DNA of 64,000 nucleotides from Bog-950 sp964423405 (GTDB lineage: Bacteria; Bacteroidota; Bacteroidia; Chitinophagales; LD1). Position numbers and translations under genes: made by a program. The stretch spans positions 38,937 through 102,936 of the forward strand of contig CAYREY010000007.1 of NCBI GenBank assembly GCA_964423405.1, given 5' to 3'. Positions 16,938-25,278 of the stretch are shown here, one piece after another. The notes below the pieces were generated by a model. That model was not told where the DNA came from, ran no database searches, and saw only the letters and a program-made list of their open reading frames with translations. Positions within the stretch are counted from its first letter, which is position 1, and each line of letters begins with the position of its first letter.

Positions 16938-17945
16938 ATGGCCAACTACAAATCCCTCGAGCAACTGGTAAATATCGATTCTCCAACCGGTTATACTGAT
17001 AACGCCTGCCGCTTTATTGTTGAAGAACTTACCCGCATAGGCTACCAGCCGGAGTACACCAATAAAGGCGCCGTTAAATGCGCCCTGGGCCCAAACCCTA
17101 CGCTGGCAATAGCCGCACACGTAGACACACTGGGGGCCATTGTATCCGGCATTAAAGGAAACGGTACACTCAACTTTAGCCCCCTGGGCGGCTTGCTGCT
17201 AACCAGTGCCGAGGGCGAGTATGTAAACATTATAACCCACAGCGGTAAAGTGTACACCGGTACATTGCTGTTCGATAACCCATCGGCGCACGCCAATAAA
17301 GACCGCGAAAGCCAGAACCGCAGCACCTACAATATGCATATCAGGCTGGATGAGGAAGTATATAAAAAAGACGATGTAACCAAGCTGGGTATTAGCGTGG
17401 GCGATATTGTAGCCTTCGAGCCCCGCTACCGCGAATATGAAAACGGCTTTATCAAATCGCGCTTTATGGATAATAAAGCCGGCTGCTTTGTATTGTTTGA
17501 AATAGCCCGTTTGTGTAAAGAACAAAACATAGCGCCACCGGTTGAATTATTCTTCAGTAATTACGAAGAAGTGGGACACGGCGGCACTGTTGGCTACAGC
17601 AATACGGTAAAAGACCTGCTGGTTATAGATATGGGCGTGCTGGGCGATGCCTGTGAAGGCAGCGAGGTTAAATGCTCTATCTGCGCCAAAGATTCTTCGG
17701 GTCCTTATGATTACAACTTCCGTAAACAACTGGTAGACCTGGCACTGGCTAACAACATACCACATGCGGTAGATGTGTACCCCTACTACGGTAGCGATGG
17801 CAGTGCCGCATTACGTGCCGGTAAAGATTATAAAGTAGCCCTTATAGGGCCGGGCGTAGCTGCCTCGCATGGCGTTGAGCGCACACATAAAAAAGGCATA
17901 CAGGCCACTATTGACCTATGTATTAAATACATAGAAACTATATAG
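16938..17945 (+). CDS. M42-family aminopeptidase (glutamyl aminopeptidase/FrvX-like)
   Basis: The 335-residue metallopeptidase shows the M42 metal and catalytic residues in order: H in AAHVDTLG, the bridging D in RFMDNKAG, the EE pair in NYEEVGHGG, D in VIDMGVLGD, and the C-terminal H in ASHGVERTH. M42 enzymes are cytosolic, form large tetrahedral dodecamers and trim peptides from the N-terminus. No signal peptide is present. The gene stands alone, converging on a small lipoprotein with one base between stops. Its start region carries a strong inverted repeat (16878-16920). Confidence 0.88.
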   Translation: MANYKSLEQLVNIDSPTGYTDNACRFIVEELTRIGYQPEYTNKGAVKCALGPNPTLAIAAHVDTLGAIVSGIKGNGTLNFSPLGGLLLTSAEGEYVNIITHSGKVYTGTLLFDNPSAHANKDRESQNRSTYNMHIRLDEEVYKKDDVTKLGISVGDIVAFEPRYREYENGFIKSRFMDNKAGCFVLFEIARLCKEQNIAPPVELFFSNYEEVGHGGTVGYSNTVKDLLVIDMGVLGDACEGSEVKCSICAKDSSGPYDYNFRKQLVDLALANNIPHAVDVYPYYGSDGSAALRAGKDYKVALIGPGVAASHGVERTHKKGIQATIDLCIKYIETI

Positions 17946-17946
17946 C

Positions 17947-18339
17947 TTATTGCTTTATAAGTACCAGTGTCGCGCCGGGTGCTTTCAGATCGATACCTTT
18001 TTCGGTTTTTGCCAATTGGTACATCTCATCACGTCCTTGCACATTTACTTTCAGCGAGTCTTTACCCTGCAATGCCCACTTAACATCCAGGTCGTTTTTC
18101 ATACCCATCATTTCGGCAGATGATTTACCGGTACCGTCTTCTTTAAACTCGTAGGTAAGCTTTATCGACTGCAACATTTCGCGTGTCTTTACACTGGCTT
18201 CGTCGGTGCCGGTTGGCATCGAATCCAGTTTAATACTACCGGTATATACCCCTACCAGATCTTTACTGGTAACACCGGTTTTAGTATTACAGGCTGCTAA
18301 AAATGCTACTAAAACAATCGCTGTCAAAAATTTTCTCAT
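17947..18339 (-). CDS. Small lipoprotein, beta-rich
   Basis: Starting from the ATG at 18337-18339, the 130-residue product has a lipoprotein signal (MRKFLTAIVLVAFLAACNTK; cysteine 17). A predicted beta-rich domain of about 105 residues follows, opening DLVGVYTGSIKLDSMP and closing LKAPGATLVLIKQ. The opening resembles NlpE-like or lipocalin-like small lipoproteins common in this phylum, but there is no diagnostic metal motif, so I leave it unnamed. It lies 75 bases downstream of the next minus-strand gene and may be cotranscribed with it. Confidence 0.7.
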   Translation of the reverse strand: MRKFLTAIVLVAFLAACNTKTGVTSKDLVGVYTGSIKLDSMPTGTDEASVKTREMLQSIKLTYEFKEDGTGKSSAEMMGMKNDLDVKWALQGKDSLKVNVQGRDEMYQLAKTEKGIDLKAPGATLVLIKQ

Positions 18340-18414
18340 GTAGTTTTTTATTTGGCGTAAACATATAAATCTAATGCCACTATCAGCAATACCTAAACAA
18401 TAATTGAACAATAG

Positions 18415-18996
18415 TTATCCAATCCTTTTCATATACACCGTGGCAATAGATATATGAAACTCCATCTCCTGCAAGGCGCCATTTACATATTTATATATGC
18501 TCCGGTTGCCATCATTACTCTGTATCTCTACCGCGTTGTCAGTATGTTTCACTTTGGCATAATTAGCTTCTGCCTCATAAAAAATACGGTTAATGCCTGC
18601 CGGGCTGCTAAAGTAAAGGCTGAGTATGGAATATACCGGTGCCTCTGTAAACACCCGCTTGCCCTTGTACGAGTCAACCACATAGTGGGTACCATTAAAA
18701 GCTATGTTGGTCCACTTTTTAGTAACACCACTCTCTACCTGCGTATAGTTGCTGCTTAGCAGTTTACCGTGCCGGTAACGTACAGTGTATTTTGTCTCAT
18801 CATTACGCTCCATCCATAGCACTTTCAGGTAACCTTTGGCATGCAGGGTGTACAGGTCCGTACTATCATTCTCGACTGTTTTGGTCACCGTCATAGTACC
18901 AAACTTGATACCAAAGGCCGACATCTCATACACCAGTTTCTGGCCATAAAGCCAGTTGCATAAGCACACAAACACACACAGTAATAACCGGTTCAT
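18415..18996 (-). CDS. Secreted protein of the DUF6134/DUF3108-like type
   Basis: From the ATG at 18994-18996 the product is 193 residues with a signal peptide (MNRLLLCVFVCLCNWLYGQ). The mature part is an all-beta domain that opens LVYEMSAFGIKFGTMTVTKT and continues through KWTNIAFNGTHYVVDSYKGK. Strand pattern and spacing resemble the DUF3108/DUF6134 family of periplasmic proteins of unknown function. Seven codons upstream of this ATG are open but not signal-like. The 300 bases upstream (18997-19297) hold no gene, only a direct repeat and the aceA terminator. Confidence 0.65.
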   Translation of the reverse strand: MNRLLLCVFVCLCNWLYGQKLVYEMSAFGIKFGTMTVTKTVENDSTDLYTLHAKGYLKVLWMERNDETKYTVRYRHGKLLSSNYTQVESGVTKKWTNIAFNGTHYVVDSYKGKRVFTEAPVYSILSLYFSSPAGINRIFYEAEANYAKVKHTDNAVEIQSNDGNRSIYKYVNGALQEMEFHISIATVYMKRIG

Positions 18997-19087
18997 ACTA
19001 AATGGGGTATGCCACAAAGAAGCATAAAAGCCACGACTTTAAACGTACATTTTTTCACCCCAAAGCAGCCCACCACCCCAAAAAACG

Positions 19088-19153
19088 TTAACCCACCCCT
19101 GCACCAAATAACTAAAAATCAATTAATTACAAAAATTTCATGTTAACCCACCC
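19088..19153. repeat. Direct repeat upstream of the DUF6134-like gene
   Basis: The 12-mer gttaacccaccc occurs at 19088-19099 and again at 19142-19153, 54 bases apart, in an otherwise AT-rich gap of about 300 bases with no gene. It could be an operator pair, but no promoter is certain here. Confidence 0.35.
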
Positions 19154-19211
19154 TTCCAGCCAATTTAACAATAAATATTACACATTTATAATATACAAAA
19201 TAAATAGCTAT

Positions 19212-19247
19212 AAAAAAAACGCCCTTTCCGATTACTCGAAAAGGGCG
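19212..19247 (-). terminator. Intrinsic terminator of the aceB-aceA operon
   Basis: An 8-bp stem (cgcccttt 19220-19227 with aaagggcg 19240-19247) is followed on the minus strand by eight T residues. It lies 51 bases after the aceA stop codon. Confidence 0.85.
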
Positions 19248-19266
19248 GTTGTATTTCTGCCTTTAA

Positions 19267-19297
19267 GCCCTCCACTTCGGGGAGGGTTGGGAGGGGA
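19267..19297. repeat. Palindromic G/C-rich intergenic repeat
   Basis: The sequence gccctccacttcggggaggg plus ttgggaggggac can fold as ccctcc/ggaggg around a ttcg-type loop. It touches the aceA stop codon. I recall very similar ccctcc-ttcgg-ggaggg tracts as dispersed intergenic repeats in Bacteroidota genomes; only one copy is in this window. Confidence 0.45.
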
Positions 19298-20578
19298 CTA
19301 ATGAAACTGCTCAGCCTCGGTAGAACCTGCCAGAGCGGTAGTAGAGCTTTGGCCCTGTTGTACCACGTTCTGTACGGCATCAAAGTAGCCGGTACCAACA
19401 AACGCCTGGTGTTTGATAGCTTTAAAGCCGTCTTTCTCCATAGCAAACTCGCGCTGTTGCATTTGGCTAAAGCCTGCCATACCGCGCTCAACATAGTTTT
19501 TGCTAAGCTCAAACATAGATGAGTTAAGGGCGTGGAAACCAGCCAGAGTGATGAACTGGAATTTGTAACCCATAGCAGCTATATCTTCACGGAAGGTAAG
19601 CATGGCTTTCTCATCCATAAACTTAGCCCAGTTGAAAGATGGTGAGCAGTTGTAGGCTAACATTTTGCCAGGGTATTTGGCGTGTATGCCTTGTGCAAAC
19701 TCACGGGCAAGGCCTAAATCAGGGTTGCCGGTTTCCATCCATATAAGGTCGGCATATTCTGCGTAGCTCAGGCCACGGTCAATACCTTGCTCCAGACCAT
19801 TTTTTACATAGTAGTAACCTTCTGGGGCACGCTTGCCGGTAATAAATTTGTGGTCGCGTGGGTCTATATCAGAAGTAATCAAGTTTGCAGCTTCTGCATC
19901 GGTACGGGCAATTACCAGGGTAGGTACGTTGCACACATCGGCAGCTAAACGGGCCGCAACCAGTTTGTTGATAGCCTCCTGGGTAGGCACCAGTACTTTA
20001 CCACCTAAGTGGCCGCACTTTTTAGCCGAAGCCAATTGGTCTTCCCAGTGTACACCGGCAGCACCAGCTTCAATCATACCTTTCATTAATTCAAAGGCGT
20101 TCAGGTTACCACCAAAGCCTGCTTCAGCATCGGCTACAATTGGCACCATCCAGTCGCGCTGTGGTTCGCCTTCCATGTATTCAATCTGGTCGCGGCGCAT
20201 CAGCGAGTTATTAATACGCTTAACTACAGCAGGTACCGAGTTAGCAGGGTATAACGATTGGTCAGGGTACATTTCGCTACCTAAGTTAGCATCGGCAGCT
20301 ACCTGCCAGCCCGATAGGTAAATAGCTTTCATACCGGCAGCAACTTCCTGCACAGCCTGGTTACCGGTAAGGGCACCAAGACCGGCCACCCACTGGTCGG
20401 TGTGTAAGCGTTTCCAAAGTTTTTCAGCACCATTACGGGCAAGGCTGTATTCAACCTGTACCGAACCGCTGATGTTGATTACTTCTTCAGCAGTATAAGG
20501 ACGTTTAATACCTTTCCAACGTGCGTTGCTTTCCCATTCTTTTTTAAGGGCTGCCGCTCTTTCTTGTTTTGTAGCCAT
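19298..20578 (-). CDS. aceA: Isocitrate lyase
   Basis: AceA splits isocitrate to glyoxylate and succinate, the first step of the glyoxylate shunt. The 426-residue protein has the catalytic KKCGHLGGK loop and conserved blocks DAEAGFGG, VHWEDQLAS, LVIARTDAEAA and YNCSPSFNW. Length fits the short prokaryotic class. It is the downstream gene of aceB, separated by a four-helix-bundle gene, and ends in a strong terminator. With malate synthase it lets the cell grow on acetate or fatty acids. The likely regulator is the divergent XRE gene at 22851. Confidence 0.96.
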   Translation of the reverse strand: MATKQERAAALKKEWESNARWKGIKRPYTAEEVINISGSVQVEYSLARNGAEKLWKRLHTDQWVAGLGALTGNQAVQEVAAGMKAIYLSGWQVAADANLGSEMYPDQSLYPANSVPAVVKRINNSLMRRDQIEYMEGEPQRDWMVPIVADAEAGFGGNLNAFELMKGMIEAGAAGVHWEDQLASAKKCGHLGGKVLVPTQEAINKLVAARLAADVCNVPTLVIARTDAEAANLITSDIDPRDHKFITGKRAPEGYYYVKNGLEQGIDRGLSYAEYADLIWMETGNPDLGLAREFAQGIHAKYPGKMLAYNCSPSFNWAKFMDEKAMLTFREDIAAMGYKFQFITLAGFHALNSSMFELSKNYVERGMAGFSQMQQREFAMEKDGFKAIKHQAFVGTGYFDAVQNVVQQGQSSTTALAGSTEAEQFH

Positions 20579-20665
20579 TCTTTTGATTGGTTATTTATAA
20601 ATGATTGATGATTAATGAATATTTGACGGCGGTCAACAGACCACGGACTACGGTTTAACAGCCAT

Positions 20666-21019
20666 TTAGTCCATTGTGTTTCTGTATGCGTTTAGCCTTT
20701 TAAATAGTAGTTCAGTTTTATTATACAATTCTGTAAACTTCTCTTCGGTTATATACTTCCTGTTTTTTGCTTTATACAAGCAGGTTATCACCTCACAATT
20801 ACTTCTTATAGCATATCCTACAAATTTCCTGTTCTCTGGGTTACTTTGCCCTATCGAACCTTCCGAAACATTCAATGCAATTGAATCTACCGCCCGCATT
20901 GTTTGAGACGTTAGATTAAACATCTCGTGTTTTGGATACTTTATTGCTATATCATTCAACTCCTCTCCCAACTCCATTGCATCTTGCCACACTCTCAACG
21001 TTTCGAACTTATATGCCAT
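20666..21019 (-). CDS. Four-helix-bundle protein, 23S rRNA intervening-sequence (IVP) family
   Basis: The 117-residue protein carries the family's opening (FETLRVWQDAMELGEELND), then LTSQTMRAVDSIALNVSEG, the NPENRKFVGYAIRSNCEVITCL block, and a final helix with LNAYRNTMD. These small proteins form a pentameric four-helix bundle and were first seen encoded in 23S rRNA intervening sequences; relatives include the Avd protein of diversity-generating retroelements. Here it is neither in an rRNA gene nor near a reverse transcriptase. It sits between aceB and aceA in the same orientation, flanked by short degenerate repeats, as if inserted as a cassette. Function unknown. Confidence 0.88.
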   Translation of the reverse strand: MAYKFETLRVWQDAMELGEELNDIAIKYPKHEMFNLTSQTMRAVDSIALNVSEGSIGQSNPENRKFVGYAIRSNCEVITCLYKAKNRKYITEEKFTELYNKTELLFKRLNAYRNTMD

Positions 21020-21063
21020 AAACTGTATTTTGCATTAACCGTTGTCAGTCGTCAGTGGTCCGT

Positions 21064-22659
21064 TTAATCTATTTCTTCATACGCCGGCAAGGTCAAAAAC
21101 TCTTTGTAATCGCCCTGTTGCACCAGTTCATCAAATATCTCTATCGCGCGTTTCATGGTAGCGGTGTTGTAAGCGTTTTCGCCCACATAGGCTTTCACAG
21201 CCTCCAGCTCGCTGGGCAATAATTCTTTAAACAGTTCATAGGTTACTGTGCGGCCATCATCCAGTTTGCTGCCGTTTTTAATCCACTGCCATACCTGTGT
21301 GCGGCTAATCTCGGCCGTAGCCGCATCTTCCATCAGGTTGTGTATAGCCGCAGCACCTACACCGCGCAGCCAGCTTTCTATATAAAGTATACCTACGTTA
21401 ATGTTCATACGCAGACCGGCTTCTGTAATGGTACCTGCCGGTGGTGTCAGTAAATCGGCCGGTGTGTACACCTCACCCTCACGTGTTACGGCGTAGTTGT
21501 TAGGTGTTTTCATGTGCTCGTTAAATATATCCATAGCCACACCTACCAGGCCCGGGTGTGCTACCCAGGTACCATCGTGGCCATTGGTTACTTCGCGCAG
21601 CTTATCTTGTTTTACTTTATCTACGGCTGCATTGTTGGCCGCTTCGTTGTTTTTAATTGGAATAAACGCGCTCATACCACCCATGGCATGCACCCGGCGT
21701 TTGTGGCAGGTTTGTATAACCAGTTTGCTGTAGCTGGCCATAAACGGTACCGCCATGGTAACCTGTCCGCGGTCGGGCAGCACATAGCCATCCAGGTTGC
21801 GTAGCTTTTTAATGTAGCTGAAAATATAATCCCAACGGCCGCAGTTTAGGCCGGCCATGTGCTCACGCAGTTCATATATAATCTCGTGTAGTTCGAAGGT
21901 AGCGGTAATGGTTTCTATCAGTACGGTGGCCTTAATAGTACCCTGTGGTATGCCCAGCTCATGTTGTGCCAGCACAAATACATCGTTCCACAAACGGGCC
22001 TCCAGGTGGCTCTCCATTTTTGGTAGATAAAAATATGGTCCTGAACCATTTGCAAGCAATTGCTTAACATTATGGAAGAAGAATAAACCAAAGTCGAAAA
22101 GCGAGCCGCTCATTACTTCGCCGTCTACCAAAACGTGTTTCTCTGGCAGGTGCCAGCCGCGCGGACGAACCAGCAATACAGCCGTTTTTTCGTTCAGCTT
22201 ATACTCCTTACCGGCTTCGTTTTTAAACGAAATGGTGCGGCGGATAGCATCGCGCAGGTTTATCTGTCCATCTATATTATTAGTCCAGAAAGGCGAGTTT
22301 GAATCTTCAAAGTCGGCCATAAACATCTTGGCGCCGCTGTTAAGGGCGTTAATGATCATTTTACGGTCAACCGGTCCGGTTATCTCTACCCGGCGGTCCT
22401 GCAGGTCGGCAGGTATAGGGGCAGCTACCCAGTCGCCTTCACGTATTGCCTTGGTTTCTGGTAAAAAATCGGGCAATTTACCGCTATCTATGGCTTTTTG
22501 GCGCTCTACGCGGGCTGCCAGTAATTCCAGGCGGCGTTTATTAAAGGTGCGTTGAAGTTTTACAACAAATTCAAGTGCTTCGGTAGTAAGAATCTCCGAA
22601 AAAGATTCGCTGATGGGAGCTTTAATCTCTAATCCGTTAATGCCGGTTGCTGATGCCAT
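21064..22659 (-). CDS. aceB: Malate synthase A
   Basis: AceB condenses glyoxylate with acetyl-CoA to malate, the second step of the shunt. The 531-residue protein has the A-type blocks GDWVAAPIPADLQDRRVEITGP, MADFEDSNSPFWTNN, LPKMESHLEARLWNDVF, VLIETITATFELHEIIYEL and GLNCGRWDYIFSY, and the C-terminal helical plug. It is the first gene of the ace operon. Its upstream region, shared with the XRE regulator, carries a 14-bp perfect palindrome next to a -7-like box. Operon order aceB, IVP gene, aceA. Confidence 0.96.
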   Translation of the reverse strand: MASATGINGLEIKAPISESFSEILTTEALEFVVKLQRTFNKRRLELLAARVERQKAIDSGKLPDFLPETKAIREGDWVAAPIPADLQDRRVEITGPVDRKMIINALNSGAKMFMADFEDSNSPFWTNNIDGQINLRDAIRRTISFKNEAGKEYKLNEKTAVLLVRPRGWHLPEKHVLVDGEVMSGSLFDFGLFFFHNVKQLLANGSGPYFYLPKMESHLEARLWNDVFVLAQHELGIPQGTIKATVLIETITATFELHEIIYELREHMAGLNCGRWDYIFSYIKKLRNLDGYVLPDRGQVTMAVPFMASYSKLVIQTCHKRRVHAMGGMSAFIPIKNNEAANNAAVDKVKQDKLREVTNGHDGTWVAHPGLVGVAMDIFNEHMKTPNNYAVTREGEVYTPADLLTPPAGTITEAGLRMNINVGILYIESWLRGVGAAAIHNLMEDAATAEISRTQVWQWIKNGSKLDDGRTVTYELFKELLPSELEAVKAYVGENAYNTATMKRAIEIFDELVQQGDYKEFLTLPAYEEID

Positions 22660-22676
22660 GCTTTTGATTTTCGCCG

Positions 22677-22684
22677 CAAATATG
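22677..22684 (-). promoter_or_regulatory. Putative -7 box of the aceB operon
   Basis: On the minus strand this reads CATATTTG, one mismatch from the Bacteroidota consensus TAnnTTTG, 17 bases upstream of the aceB ATG. The palindrome at 22703-22716 starts 18 bases further upstream, in the -33 position. Confidence 0.45.
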
Positions 22685-22702
22685 AGAATAAAAAAACGAA
22701 AT

Positions 22703-22716
22703 AGCGAAATTTCGCT
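22703..22716. promoter_or_regulatory. Candidate operator, perfect 14-bp palindrome
   Basis: AGCGAAATTTCGCT is a perfect palindrome placed where the -33 region of the aceB promoter should be. GCGAAA/TTTCGC half-sites recur at 22669-22674, 22766-22771 and 22808-22813 in the same intergenic region. The probable ligand-responsive regulator is the adjacent XRE protein. Confidence 0.55.
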
Positions 22717-22783
22717 GCGTTAATTTAAGTGATAAAATAGGTGTCTTATTTGGCATTCAAAACGTGCGAAAAAATGATTTATT

Positions 22784-22795
22784 GCGAATTTTCGC
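22784..22795. promoter_or_regulatory. Candidate second operator, imperfect palindrome GCGAA-TT-TTCGC
   Basis: Two 5-base arms separated by two bases repeat the half-site of the upstream palindrome. It ends 18 bases before the regulator's own -7 box, the same relative position as the palindrome on the aceB side, suggesting autoregulation. Confidence 0.45.
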
Positions 22796-22813
22796 CTGTT
22801 TTTTGTTTTTCGC

Positions 22814-22821
22814 TATATTTG
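22814..22821 (+). promoter_or_regulatory. Putative -7 box of the XRE regulator gene
   Basis: TATATTTG matches the Bacteroidota -7 consensus TAnnTTTG exactly and is followed by C. It is 29 bases upstream of the ATG at 22851. Confidence 0.55.
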
Positions 22822-22850
22822 CAAAAGCTCAAACAATTACGCACAAAAAT

Positions 22851-24344
22851 ATGGAGACAACCACCGAAGAAAACATCCGCATCATTTTCGGCTTAAAACT
22901 CAAAAAATTACGCACCGATAAAGGCCTCTCTTTACAACAGCTATCAGAACTAAGCAAGGTTTCTGTTTCGTATATGAACGAAATTGAAAACGGCAAAAAA
23001 TACCCCAAGCCAGATAAGATAAACGAGCTGGCCAAAGCGCTGGGCACCACCTACGACCAGCTGGTATCGCTTAAAATAAACAAAAACCTTACGCCGGTGG
23101 TACAGGTACTAAACCTGCGTATTATCAACGACTTCCTTTTCGAAACTTTTGGGGTAGACAAAAGCTTGCTGATGAGTATGATGGCCAACGCCCCTACTTC
23201 GCTATCGGCGCTTATCAACTCGGTATTCGAAATAGCCCGCAACTACAACCTGCAGGAAGAGCACTTCTACTTCTCCTGCCTGCGTAGCTATCAGGAAATG
23301 AATGATAACTATTTTGAAGATATAGAAGAGGCTGTTGAGAAATTTAAAGCCGATGCCGGCATTAACCAACCGCAGCAACTTACCTCAGAGCAATACAAGC
23401 AGTTATTAAAAGACCACTTTAACTACCGTGTACAGGAGTCAGATTTTTCCGATTTCCCTAAGCTGCGTGGTTTTCGCTCGGTATATGTAAAAGGCGAGCA
23501 ACCAACCTTACTATATAACACGCGCCTTACCGAGCAGCAAAAAATATTTCTGTTTGGTAAAGAACTGGGCTTTGCTACCATGAAAATTGAAAAGCGCCCT
23601 ATTACTACTTCGTGGTTAAAGGTAGAATCGTTCGACCATGTAATGAACAACTTTAAAGCAGCCTACTTTGCGCAGGCAATGCACATTAATAAAGAATCGC
23701 TGATACAGGATCTGGAGCACCTGTTTGCCCAAACCACCTGGCAGCCCGATTTGGTACTGTCCCTGTTGGAGAAATACAATGCATCGCCCGAAATGTTATT
23801 CCAGCGAATATCGAACCTGCTGCCCAAGTACTTTGGCTTTAACGAGCTTTACTTTATCCGTTACAGCAGCAAAGAGCCCAGCAAGCACCTGAAAGAAATT
23901 TCGAAAGAGCTGCACATGAGCCGCAACCAGGTAGATCTGGAGTATATCATCAACGAGCAGAACTACCGCCGCTGGATAACCAAAACCATGGTTAAACACC
24001 TCGACGATAAATTCCATGAAACAGAAGGCACCAAAACCTTTGTAGATGCGGTTATAAGCGAGAATGAAGAAAAAGACCAGTACCTCACCATATCTATGCT
24101 GCGCCCTATGCCCGAGCTGAACAATAATGCCAACTCGGTAACCATTGGCTTTGTACTAACCGAAGCGGTACGCCGCAAAGTTCAGTTCCTGAACGACCCA
24201 TCGCTAAAATTTGAAAAGCTGGGCAACGTGGCCGAATTGCACTACGAAACACCATATGCCCTGCGCAAAAAACGCGATGAGGAGATTAAAATGGCCGAAT
24301 ACGACCGGTTAACCAAAGAGCTTAATTCATCTGTAACCGTATAA
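22851..24344 (+). CDS. XRE-family regulator, RamB/ScfR (short-chain fatty acyl) type
   Basis: The 497-residue protein has an N-terminal helix-turn-helix at about 13-70 (LKKLRTDKGLSLQQLSELS then VSVSYMNEIENGKKYPKP). A long middle region follows, then a C-terminal domain like that of RamB and ScfR relatives (about 350-490). The middle region is at the place of an ImmA/IrrE metalloprotease domain, but HExxH is replaced by GKELGF, so it is unlikely to be a protease. RamB of Corynebacterium controls the glyoxylate genes. Here the gene is divergent from aceB over repeated TTTCGC half-sites, so control of ace and of itself is inferred. I chose the ATG at 22851; an upstream in-frame ATG at 22764 would place the promoter inside the gene. 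Confidence 0.85.
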   Translation: METTTEENIRIIFGLKLKKLRTDKGLSLQQLSELSKVSVSYMNEIENGKKYPKPDKINELAKALGTTYDQLVSLKINKNLTPVVQVLNLRIINDFLFETFGVDKSLLMSMMANAPTSLSALINSVFEIARNYNLQEEHFYFSCLRSYQEMNDNYFEDIEEAVEKFKADAGINQPQQLTSEQYKQLLKDHFNYRVQESDFSDFPKLRGFRSVYVKGEQPTLLYNTRLTEQQKIFLFGKELGFATMKIEKRPITTSWLKVESFDHVMNNFKAAYFAQAMHINKESLIQDLEHLFAQTTWQPDLVLSLLEKYNASPEMLFQRISNLLPKYFGFNELYFIRYSSKEPSKHLKEISKELHMSRNQVDLEYIINEQNYRRWITKTMVKHLDDKFHETEGTKTFVDAVISENEEKDQYLTISMLRPMPELNNNANSVTIGFVLTEAVRRKVQFLNDPSLKFEKLGNVAELHYETPYALRKKRDEEIKMAEYDRLTKELNSSVTV

Positions 24345-24356
24345 CATACCTGTACT

Positions 24357-25140
24357 ATGCGCAGGCTTATATATACACTGGCGGCGGTTGGTTTGTTTTT
24401 AGCTGCCGGCTGTAAAGAAAACAGCACCGGCAATACCACTACTGCTACCGAAACACCCAAAACGGTAGAAGTTAAAGATAACTTTGAAACGGGCGTGGTT
24501 ATACCGGCAGTTTCGTGCAAAACATACCCCGCAGAAACCTATGCACTATACCTGCCTAAGGCATATACACCTACTGCCAGCCTACCCTGCATACTATTCT
24601 TCGATCCGCATGGCGATGGTACATTACCGGTAGAGAAATACAAAACACTCGCCGAAGAATTTGGCTTTATACTGGCAGGCTCAAACGTATCAAACAACCA
24701 AAATGTATTTGAAAATAACCTTAGCAACGCCAACACCATGGCGCTGGAGCTAACAGAGCGTTTTCACACCTACAATAAACAACTGGCTTTTTGTGGTTTT
24801 AGTGGCGGTGCCAAAGTAGCTTTGGTAGGTGGCCCGGAGCTACCGCAGGTAAACAAACTAATTTATTGTGGCGCTGTTTTGCCATTAAACACAAAACGCA
24901 ATTTAGATATACTTGGCTTTGCCGGCACCCGCGATATGAATTACACCGATCTGGTGCAGTTTGATATGGGCCTTAAAAACTCGCCCCACATCCATTACCT
25001 TGTTGAGTGGAACGGCAAGCACGAGTTTCCATCGGCACAGGTTTTCCGCGATGCATTTACGTTTGTAAAAAACGGGCAAATAGAAAACTACAGCAACAAA
25101 GTGGCCACCATTGCACCGCAACAGGTAAACCAGGAGCAGG
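24357..25140 (+). CDS. Lipoprotein with an alpha/beta-hydrolase domain (3' end lost in a gap)
   Basis: The 261 visible residues begin with a lipoprotein signal (LAAVGLFLAAGC; cysteine 19) and a Thr-rich linker. A hydrolase-like domain follows, with strand-turn YLPKAYTPTASLPCILFFDPHGDG, nucleophile-elbow CGFSGGAKVAL (serine near 145) and a late histidine in WNGKHEFPS. The order serine then histidine fits an esterase or peptidase fold; no exact family is recognised. It starts 12 bases after the XRE gene, so cotranscription is likely. The frame runs into the gap at 25141. After the gap, cgtaaagcaggcaaccaataa could be its end (RKAGNQ stop), but the missing length is unknown. Confidence 0.75.
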
Positions 25141-25240
25141 NNNNNNNNNNNNNNNNNNNNNNNNNNNNNNNNNNNNNNNNNNNNNNNNNNNNNNNNNNNN
25201 NNNNNNNNNNNNNNNNNNNNNNNNNNNNNNNNNNNNNNNN
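25141..25240. other. Assembly gap (100 N) inside the hydrolase lipoprotein gene
   Basis: The run is exactly 100 N. The flanks share no obvious overlap, so the C-terminal region of the lipoprotein is truly missing. Confidence 0.95.
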
Positions 25241-25278
25241 ACGTAAAGCAGGCAACCAATAAGTAGCCGTATTACGTT

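Noticed and set aside
20666..21019. IVP-family gene as the Avd subunit of a diversity-generating retroelement
   Set aside because: No reverse transcriptase, template repeat or variable repeat is seen nearby.
22764..22850. Upstream in-frame start of the XRE regulator at 22764
   Set aside because: It would put the TATATTTGC promoter and an operator palindrome inside the gene and add a hydrophobic leader not expected in a DNA-binding protein.
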